From Arthrobacter zhaoxinii (GTDB lineage: Bacteria > Actinomycetota > Actinomycetes > Actinomycetales > Micrococcaceae): a stretch of DNA of 64,000 bases. Under the pieces are notes generated by a model. The model was not told the DNA's origin. It searched no databases and was given only the letters and a program-made list of their open reading frames with translations. Location: contig NZ_JANFLT010000006.1 of assembly GCF_024385505.1 (NCBI RefSeq), positions 558,001 through 622,000 of the forward strand. The letters are read 5' to 3'. Shown piece by piece: positions 56,805-64,000 of this stretch; within the stretch, counting starts at the first letter, position 1, and each line of letters opens with the position of its first letter. Made by a program: the position numbers and the translations under genes.

Positions 56805-57961
56805 CTGCTGAGATTTGCTGCGACATCCTCGTGATCGGGGGAGGAATAGCCGGTCTCTCTCTCGCCGCCGAGGTCGCATCACGGCTGGCCGCGGCCGGGC
56901 AGACGGCGTCCCCGCAGTCCGCGTCCCCGCAGGCCCGGGGGAGCAGCGGCGGGGTTGTCCTGGTGGAAGCGGAACCGACCTTGGGGTACCACACGTCTTC
57001 CCGGTCCGCCCGTCAGCTGATCCCCAGTTACGGGCCGCCGGTCATCCGGGACCTGACCGTACGGACCCTGGCCTTGATCAGGGCCGCGGAGGCGGAGCTG
57101 CCGGAACCCATTCTGGCGCCTCGGAGCTTCCTGCTGATCGGAGATGAAGAACCGGTGCGGGACCGGGCGAGCGCCCATATGCACCCGGTGATGCCGGCCG
57201 AGGCACTCGGGTTGGCTCCGGAACTGCGGCCGGAGGCTTTCAGAGCCGCAGGGCTGGACACCACATCAGTGGCCTGCAATACCGATGCCCTGCTGGACTA
57301 CCACAGGGAACGGCTGACCGCAGCGGGCGGCCGCATCATCACGGGCCAGCGAGTGCAGGCGGCGCGGCGCACGGGGAGCCCGGGCCGCCAGCGCTGGGAA
57401 GCCGCTGCTGACGGAATGCGGTTTGAGGCCCCGGTGGTGGTCAATGCAGCCGGCGCCTGGGCGGATATCGTCGCGGAAACCTTCGGGGTACGTCCCCAGG
57501 GGCTCACGCCCTACCGCCGCACCGCCGCCGTGGTGGACGTTGAACGGCCGCTGGATGCCGGGGCGCCCATGGTGGCGGACGCCTGCGACCGGTTCTACTA
57601 CCGGCCTGAAGGCAGGCAGGTACTTATATCGCCGTCGGAACGCGAACCGAGCGCGGCGGAGGATTCCCGGCCGCGCGACACGGAGGTGCAGGCACTCGTG
57701 GAACTGGTCAACAGTGTCACGACCATGGGCATCACCGGGGTTGCCCGCGCCTGGACCGGGCTGCGTACGGAGACGCCGGACGGGCTGCCCGCCGTGGGCT
57801 GGGATCCGGCCGTCCCGGGGTTTTTCTGGCTGGTCGGACAGGGCGGATACGGGTTCCAGACATCCTCCGCCATCGCCGAGCTGGCAGCGGGAATCCTGCT
57901 TGTCGAGGACGTCGAAAACGGTGCCCGGGAAGCCCTCAGCCCTGCCCGCCACCAAGTGTGA
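56801..57961 (+). CDS. FAD-dependent oxidoreductase (DAO family)
   Basis: A 386-residue flavin oxidoreductase of the D-amino-acid-oxidase fold. It begins with CDILVIGGGIAGLSLAAEVASRL, the FAD-binding motif, has VNAAGAWADIVAETFGV (second FAD contact) and, near the end, GFFWLVGQGGYGFQTSSAIAELA, the C-terminal FAD element. Glycine/sarcosine oxidase-like enzymes are relatives, but the substrate is unknown. It begins in a 4-base overlap with the PP2C-like gene, so the two are coupled. Residues 31-48 (AGQTASPQSASPQARGSSG) form an inserted loop in the nucleotide-binding part that is not usual in the family. Confidence 0.88.
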   Translation: MTAEICCDILVIGGGIAGLSLAAEVASRLAAAGQTASPQSASPQARGSSGGVVLVEAEPTLGYHTSSRSARQLIPSYGPPVIRDLTVRTLALIRAAEAELPEPILAPRSFLLIGDEEPVRDRASAHMHPVMPAEALGLAPELRPEAFRAAGLDTTSVACNTDALLDYHRERLTAAGGRIITGQRVQAARRTGSPGRQRWEAAADGMRFEAPVVVNAAGAWADIVAETFGVRPQGLTPYRRTAAVVDVERPLDAGAPMVADACDRFYYRPEGRQVLISPSEREPSAAEDSRPRDTEVQALVELVNSVTTMGITGVARAWTGLRTETPDGLPAVGWDPAVPGFFWLVGQGGYGFQTSSAIAELAAGILLVEDVENGAREALSPARHQV

Positions 57962-58111
57962 CCAAAGTCTCATCAATTGGCGCGTAACGAATCAGCCAAG
58001 GTGTGCGCGTATGGTCAGGAGATTCCCGGGATATGCCTAGAGTTGTAGTCATAAGCCCTTCCGCCAAAACGTGTATGCATCGAAAATGCAGTGCTCGAAA
58101 GGTCAGTCTCA

Positions 58112-59050
58112 GTGCCAGATTTCTTGCCGCCGAAAGTTGTCGGCGTGCAGCAGCGTCCGCTTTACCTCCGGGTTCGTTCGATCCTGATCATTCTTAGTAC
58201 GCTGTGGCTGATTTCTGCCGTAATCGGGGTTGGCTTCTTTTCCGGCGGCACCACTTCACTCGCCTTTTCGCTGATTCTTCTTTATGGCACGGGCGCCGCT
58301 CTGCTGGTGGTTATTTCAGCTCTCTACCGCGTCCTTTCCAGGGCAGCGCTCCAGCGGGTGGTCGCCGCCCCCGACGACAACGCCGCCGCCGTGTTTGTGG
58401 ACACTACCCGGTCAGCGACCGAAGAAATCATGGCTGCGCTGCGCCCGGCCACACCCCGCGGACGTCCGGCCGCGTCTGTCCGGATGCCGCGGACAGTGGA
58501 TGCCGTGGACGTGGCTGCTGCTCTGGCGGCACGCACGGCGGCAATGACGAACGCCGTGGCGGCTGAGAAGTCCGCGGTTGCCGCGGCCGGGATGGTGGCT
58601 AAGCCGACGGCTGCAGGCAAGTCCGCGGTAAGCAGGCCCGCCGGCCAGAAGAAAACAGCCCCGAACCAGCCGGCCCAGGCAAATAAGGCACAGGCCAGCA
58701 AGGCGCAGGCCGGCAGGAACCGTCCTGCCACTAACACCGGTTCGCGCGGCACGGGCAACCAGGCCAGCACAGCGCCGAAGAAAAGCACCGGCGGAAAGAA
58801 GCCGGGTGCGGCGGGGAACAGTGCATCCGGGGGCAAGGGCACGAAGAGCGGATCCGGCGAAGCTGCCGCAGGGGCCAAGGGCCCTGCGGGGGCCGCGGAT
58901 TCAGCAGCAGCGAAGGCACTCACTATTCCCGGCATCCGCACCGCCCAGCAGGACATCCTGCCGCGCCAGACCGGCGCCCCGTCCTGCGGCCTAGCCACGG
59001 GCCCGGCCCGGGCGGGCAGCACCGGAGACTGCCGGTACGCCGCAGCCTGA
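58112..59050 (+). CDS. Two-helix membrane protein with histone-H1-like basic tail
   Basis: A 312-residue protein in two parts. The N-terminal part has a short lead and two hydrophobic segments (about 22-45 and 50-73, IILSTLWLISAVIGVGFF and LAFSLILLYGTGAALLVVI), so it is anchored in the membrane. The other 220 residues are rich in Ala, Lys, Gly, Pro, Thr, Ser and Gln, with repeats such as NKAQASKAQAGRN and PKKSTGGKKPGAAGN, resembling histone H1 tails. Such a tail might bind DNA or polyphosphate at the membrane. I use the GTG at 58112 with GAAAGG upstream. The family is not recognised, so function is open. Confidence 0.7.
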   Translation: MPDFLPPKVVGVQQRPLYLRVRSILIILSTLWLISAVIGVGFFSGGTTSLAFSLILLYGTGAALLVVISALYRVLSRAALQRVVAAPDDNAAAVFVDTTRSATEEIMAALRPATPRGRPAASVRMPRTVDAVDVAAALAARTAAMTNAVAAEKSAVAAAGMVAKPTAAGKSAVSRPAGQKKTAPNQPAQANKAQASKAQAGRNRPATNTGSRGTGNQASTAPKKSTGGKKPGAAGNSASGGKGTKSGSGEAAAGAKGPAGAADSAAAKALTIPGIRTAQQDILPRQTGAPSCGLATGPARAGSTGDCRYAAA

Positions 59051-59213
59051 CGCTTCCGGAGCATCGAACCGCTCCGCGGCCAGCGCCTAAAAACCGTCAC
59101 GTACTCAGGTAGTTGTCAGGTTGTCTTCAGCACCTACCCAGACGGGCCGTTTATTGTCGTTAGTACCTCATAAGGGTGCGAGTGATGAATGGACCGAGTA
59201 GTGACCGGTCCGG

Positions 59214-59268
59214 ACGCCGGCAGACAAGGGTTGTTTCCCCCAACCAGCCCCATGTCTGCCGGCGTTTT
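59214..59268 (+). terminator. Strong terminator, possibly of a small RNA
   Basis: A 13-base-pair outer stem (ACGCCGGCAGACA at 59214-59226 with TGTCTGCCGGCGT at 59253-59265), an inner AGGGTTG/CAACC stem, then TTTT. It lies 163 bases after the stop of 58112-59050, far for a simple gene terminator, so a short independent RNA in 59100-59268 is possible. Confidence 0.65.
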
Positions 59269-59328
59269 CCCTTTTAACCGGCGCTGCTGCGGCGGCGCTG
59301 CGGCGGACTGCCCGGCACCCGGCAAGGG

Positions 59329-59628
59329 TTATTCGGCACTGAAGTTCGGAAATTCCCCGGTAGCCGGAGAAAAGGATTCTTCGACGCCGGCCACCACTCC
59401 CGGTGCCTTCGGACCGCGCAGGAACTCCCGCAGTCCGTCCAGTGCCGGTTCCCTGCCTTCGGCCACCACCCGGACGGATCCGTCTGACGCGTTCGAGACG
59501 ACGCCGGTCAACCCCAGCTGAACGGCCTGCCGGAGGGTGCGGTACCGGAACCCCACGCCTTGTACCTCGCCGGTGACCCGTGCGGTCAGGCGGCGGGGAG
59601 TTCCTTCGGGATGCTCTTGCTCGTTCAT
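59329..59628 (-). CDS. Acylphosphatase
   Basis: A 99-residue small enzyme hydrolysing acyl phosphates. It has the catalytic Arg28 in GEVQGVGFRYRT and the catalytic Asn46 in GVVSNASDGSVRVVAEG, both in the family-typical spacing; length also fits (about 90-100). I use the ATG at 59628; the longer open frame above it is Arg/Ser/Pro noise. It is convergent with the membrane-protein gene and 61 bases downstream of hutH (same strand), possibly co-transcribed with hutH. Cytoplasmic; the natural substrate is unclear. Confidence 0.93.
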   Translation of the reverse strand: MNEQEHPEGTPRRLTARVTGEVQGVGFRYRTLRQAVQLGLTGVVSNASDGSVRVVAEGREPALDGLREFLRGPKAPGVVAGVEESFSPATGEFPNFSAE

Positions 59629-59689
59629 CCGCACAGCGTAGCGCGGGGGAGAGCCGGAGCGGTGGGCGTTCCGGCAATCGGCAGGGAAA

Positions 59690-61267
59690 TCAGTACAGGC
59701 GGGTTCCCAGCTCGTCCGCCACCGCTGCCAGCAGCGAGCCGCCGTCGACGAGCACCCGCACCGCCTCGATCTCGGGGGCGAGGTACCGGTCCGGACCCGG
59801 TCCGGGAACAACGGCACGGATCGCTGTTCGGCAGGCAGTCACAGCTGGTGCACTGCGGGACGTGGCAGTGCCGCCGTCGCGCATGTCGAGGCCGCGGGCG
59901 CTGGTCAGCAGTTCGATGGCCAGCACCCGGGTCAGCCCGTCGATCGCCCGGCGCAGCTTCAGCCCTGCGGCCCAGCCCATGGAGACATGGTCCTCCTGCA
60001 TGGCGGAGGACGGGATGGAATCCACCGAGGCCGGCACCGCCAGGCGTTTGAGCTCCGAGACAATGCCGGCCTGGGTGTACTGGGCGATCATGTGGCCGGA
60101 GTCCACACCGGGATCAAAGGCCAGGAACGCGTTGAGACCGTGGCTGCGGGACCGGTCCAGGAACCGGTCCGTGCGCCGCTCGCTCATGGAGGCGACGTCC
60201 GCGACGGCGATGGCCAGGAAGTCCAGCACATAGGCCACCGGTGCACCGTGGAAGTTGCCGTTGGACTCCAGGCGCCCGTCCGGAGTCACCACCGGGTTGT
60301 CGATGGCTGAGGCCCGTTCACACTCCGCCACCATTTCGGCGTGCTGCAGCGTGGAGCGTGCGGCACCGTGCACCTGGGGTGCGCAACGCAGCGAGTAGGC
60401 ATCCTGCACCCGGGTGAACCCGCCCGTCTTCTGCTCCTCGATCAGGGCCGAACCGGCCAGGACCGATCGGATGTTGGCCGCGGACTCGGCCTGCCCCGGC
60501 TGGGGGCGCAGCGCCTGCAGGTCTGCGGCAAACACGCTGTCGCTGCCGAGCAGGCCTTCCACGCTCATGGCGGCGGCGAGGTCCGCCGTGGCCAGCAGCC
60601 GGCACAGGTCCGCGATGGCCAGTGTCAGCATGCCCAGCATTCCGTCCGTGCCGTTAATGAGCGCCAGCCCCTCCTTTTCCTGCAGCTCCACCGGCTCCAA
60701 CCCGGCAGCGGCAAGCGCGGTGGACGCAGCCATGAGCTGCCCGTCCGCCGTCCGCACCTCGCCTTCACCCATCAGTGCCAGGGCACAGTGGGAGAGGGGA
60801 GCCAGATCGCCGGAACAGCCCAGGGATCCGTACTCACCCACCACCGGCGTGATGCCGGCATTGAGCATCCCGGCGTACGCCAGTCCGACGGCGGGACGCA
60901 CGCCGGTGCGGCCGGTGGCCAGCGTCGCCAGACGGTTCAGCATTAGGGCCCGCACCACCTCGCGGTCCACTTCCGTGCCCGACGACGCCGCGTGGCTGCG
61001 GATCAGCGAGCGCTGCAGCTGGGTGCGCTGTTCCGGCGGGATCTGCTTGACCGCCAGGGCGCCGAAGCCGGTGGAGACCCCGTAGTGCGGCTTCTCATCG
61101 GCGGCGAGAGCTTCGATGACTCCGCGTGAGGACGTCATGGCAGCCAGGGCTTCCGGGGTCAGGGTCACCGGCACACCGTGCCGGGCGACGGCGAGGAGGT
61201 CCTCTCCGGACAGCGGACCTACCCCCAGCCGCACGGCAGCTGCCTCGTCGTTGTTTTGTACCTGCAT
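59690..61267 (-). CDS. hutH: Histidine ammonia-lyase
   Basis: A 525-residue enzyme that removes ammonia from histidine to give urocanate, the first step of histidine use. It has the MIO cofactor loop as GSLGCSGDLAPLSH (Cys151-Ser152-Gly153), where the classic triad is Ala-Ser-Gly; the Cys variant also occurs in actinobacterial HutH as I recall. Further motifs are KPHYGVSTGFGALA near residue 58, LINGTDGMLGML, NFHGAPVAYVLDF and QEDHVSMGW. I use the ATG at 61267 with AGGAGG upstream. Divergent from the IclR gene, across an operator-like palindrome at 61395-61408. Confidence 0.95.
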   Translation of the reverse strand: MQVQNNDEAAAVRLGVGPLSGEDLLAVARHGVPVTLTPEALAAMTSSRGVIEALAADEKPHYGVSTGFGALAVKQIPPEQRTQLQRSLIRSHAASSGTEVDREVVRALMLNRLATLATGRTGVRPAVGLAYAGMLNAGITPVVGEYGSLGCSGDLAPLSHCALALMGEGEVRTADGQLMAASTALAAAGLEPVELQEKEGLALINGTDGMLGMLTLAIADLCRLLATADLAAAMSVEGLLGSDSVFAADLQALRPQPGQAESAANIRSVLAGSALIEEQKTGGFTRVQDAYSLRCAPQVHGAARSTLQHAEMVAECERASAIDNPVVTPDGRLESNGNFHGAPVAYVLDFLAIAVADVASMSERRTDRFLDRSRSHGLNAFLAFDPGVDSGHMIAQYTQAGIVSELKRLAVPASVDSIPSSAMQEDHVSMGWAAGLKLRRAIDGLTRVLAIELLTSARGLDMRDGGTATSRSAPAVTACRTAIRAVVPGPGPDRYLAPEIEAVRVLVDGGSLLAAVADELGTRLY

Positions 61268-61394
61268 GCTGGCTCCTCCTGCGCTCCCACGGATGTCCGG
61301 TCCGGGCATCGGTGCCCGGCCGGTTCGTGCCGGCGGTTGCTATCCATCTTGCCCGTCCGACCGTCCGGCGGAGTGCAGGCCGGCTGATTCCGTT

Positions 61395-61408
61395 TCTGGG
61401 ATCCCAGA
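61395..61408. promoter_or_regulatory. Predicted hut operator, perfect 14-base palindrome
   Basis: TCTGGGATCCCAGA, in the hutH/IclR gap. It shares the TCTGG-N4-CCAGA form with 62239-62252 upstream of hutU. A similar half (TCTGGGC, just before the IclR start) is close by. It is the best candidate operator for the IclR protein encoded next to it. Confidence 0.65.
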
Positions 61409-61428
61409 CGCTCGCCTAGACTCTGGGC

Positions 61429-62280
61429 ATGCCCGCCGCCTATTCCCGCGTCCAGGTTCCCGCCGCGGCCCAGGTCCTGGCCATCCTGCGCTATCTGGGA
61501 CAGCAGGCCGGCCCGGTCAGCGCTTCCGCCGTCGCGCGGGACCTTTCGCTGCCGCGCTCCACCACATATCACCTGCTTGCGGCGCTGGTGAGCGACGGTT
61601 TTGCCGTGCACCTGCCGGAGGAGCGCCGGTATGCCCTGGGCGCCACGGCCCACGAGCTGGGCACCGGTTACTCCCGGCAGGCCCCGCTCCAGCGTATTGC
61701 CCGGTTCCCGCTGCGCCGGCTGGTGGCCCGGACCAGGTTCACTGCACACCTGGCCGTGCTGCAGGGGACGGATGTGATCTACGTGCTCGAGGAACGGGCC
61801 CCGCACCAGCAGCCGCTGGTGACCGACGCCGGTATCCGCCTGCCCGCCCACCGCACCGCCAGCGGCCGGGTCCTGCTGGCCGGCATGACCGGGGCGCAGC
61901 TGCGGGCCCTCTATCCGGACCCCGGGGCCGTCCGGTCCTCCCGCAGCGGCGGCACCGCCCTGCCCGGCCTGCTGGAAGAGGTCCGCGGACGCGGCTACGC
62001 CTGGGAAGAGAATGAAGTCACCGAAGGTTTCTCCTCCGTCGCCGTGCCGGTCCCGGACCGGACCGGGCACGCCGTCGCCGCCCTGACCCTGACCGCACCG
62101 AACCGCGCACCGGGCATCGAGGCGGCTTCGGCACGGGGGATCGATGCCCTGGCCGCCCAGGTCCTGCCCGGCCTGCTCCGCTGCGCCGCCGAGCTTTCCC
62201 GCCGGCTGGGTGTCCGCCCACAGCCGGATCCGAAGGCGTCTGGTACCCCAGACATCCCTCCCGGGGCGGCTGCGCCCTAA
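61429..62280 (+). CDS. IclR-family transcriptional regulator (probable hut regulator)
   Basis: A 283-residue regulator with an N-terminal winged helix-turn-helix (about 10-75, VLAILRYLGQQAGPVSASAVARDLSLPRSTTYHLLAALVSDG in pieces) and an effector-binding IclR domain (about 85-255, with HRTASGRVLLAGM and GRGYAWEENEVTEGFSSVAVPV). It lies between hutH and hutU and divergent from hutH, so it very likely controls them, probably releasing DNA on binding histidine or urocanate. Two palindromes TCTGG-N4-CCAGA flank it, one inside its own 3-prime end. The C-terminal 25 residues are Pro/Ala-rich. Confidence 0.9.
   Translation: MPAAYSRVQVPAAAQVLAILRYLGQQAGPVSASAVARDLSLPRSTTYHLLAALVSDGFAVHLPEERRYALGATAHELGTGYSRQAPLQRIARFPLRRLVARTRFTAHLAVLQGTDVIYVLEERAPHQQPLVTDAGIRLPAHRTASGRVLLAGMTGAQLRALYPDPGAVRSSRSGGTALPGLLEEVRGRGYAWEENEVTEGFSSVAVPVPDRTGHAVAALTLTAPNRAPGIEAASARGIDALAAQVLPGLLRCAAELSRRLGVRPQPDPKASGTPDIPPGAAAP
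62238..62253. promoter_or_regulatory. Second hut operator-like site, GTCTGG-N4-CCAGAC
   Basis: GTCTGG and CCAGAC arms around TACC, 52 bases before the hutU start and inside the last codons of the IclR gene. It has the same TCTGG-N4-CCAGA core as 61395-61408, so it likely binds the same regulator and controls hutU. Confidence 0.65.
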
Positions 62281-62304
62281 ACGACCCGGGGCTACGGTCT
62301 GGCT

Positions 62305-63990
<1,686 letters not shown>

Positions 63991-64000
63991 CCAGCCTGGA

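Overview
The window is GC-rich bacterial chromosome with dense, mostly actinobacterial gene content. An acyl-CoA carboxylase epsilon subunit, a SCO4848-type membrane protein, a DUF2505 protein, an actinobacterial-type NAD(P)H-quinone dehydrogenase and DUF222-HNH endonucleases all point to Actinomycetota, most likely Micrococcaceae (an Arthrobacter-like soil organism). No rRNA, tRNA, CRISPR array or intact insertion sequence is visible. Part of the gene order (punA, phosphosugar mutase, lpdA, biotin carboxylase, maf, accE, accD, birA, PH-domain protein) resembles what I remember of Mycobacterium tuberculosis Rv3278c-Rv3308.

Layout. 1-1006: VanZ-like protein (cut by the edge) and a low-molecular-weight tyrosine phosphatase. 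1225-4752: a five-gene export module built round a SipW-type signal peptidase, with three substrates carrying SipW-type signal peptides. 4761-9828: NhaA antiporter, small membrane and DUF2505 proteins, a degenerate superoxide-dismutase-like lipoprotein and a secreted M28 peptidase. 10036-14876: mfd, two tiny membrane proteins and deoC. 15036-18616: a 47-residue secreted peptide gene divergent from a TPR protein without a DNA-binding domain, followed by a STAS-like protein and a GGDEF-EAL protein. 18640-24938: RibD-like reductase, phosphosugar mutase, purine nucleoside phosphorylase, lpdA and an MHS-type transporter. 25029-36357: biotin-dependent carboxylase locus (alpha, epsilon and beta subunits, biotin ligase) with maf, a dicarboxylate/amino-acid symporter, a DUF885 peptidase, a nuclease-like protein, a cluster of TGTACA repeats and an SDR enzyme. 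36392-41860: PH-domain protein, adenylyl cyclase, PP2C phosphatase, DUF6457 protein and an FdhF/YdeP molybdoenzyme. 42166-43671: an accessory island with a YezG-type immunity protein, a frameshifted gene and an unknown. 43782-50887: ligA, inositol-monophosphatase-like protein, kinase-like proteins, DUF222-HNH nuclease, methyltransferase and TraR/DksA-type zinc-finger protein. 51006-54998: acetyltransferase and gatCAB. 55097-59628: phosphotransferase, PP2C-like protein and FAD oxidoreductase in tight series, a membrane protein with a histone-like tail, and acylphosphatase. 59690-63990: hutH, an IclR regulator and hutU for histidine degradation, with two matching operator-like palindromes.

The most unusual candidates are the divergent secreted-peptide/TPR-protein pair at 15036-16426, which resembles a peptide-sensing (RRNPP-like) arrangement; the SipW/TasA-like export module at 1225-4752; the toxin-less immunity-like island at 42166-43671; the phased TGTACA array at 28195-28340; and a TCTGG-N4-CCAGA operator predicted for hut control. 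All functions are inferred from reading the sequence; no database search was run.
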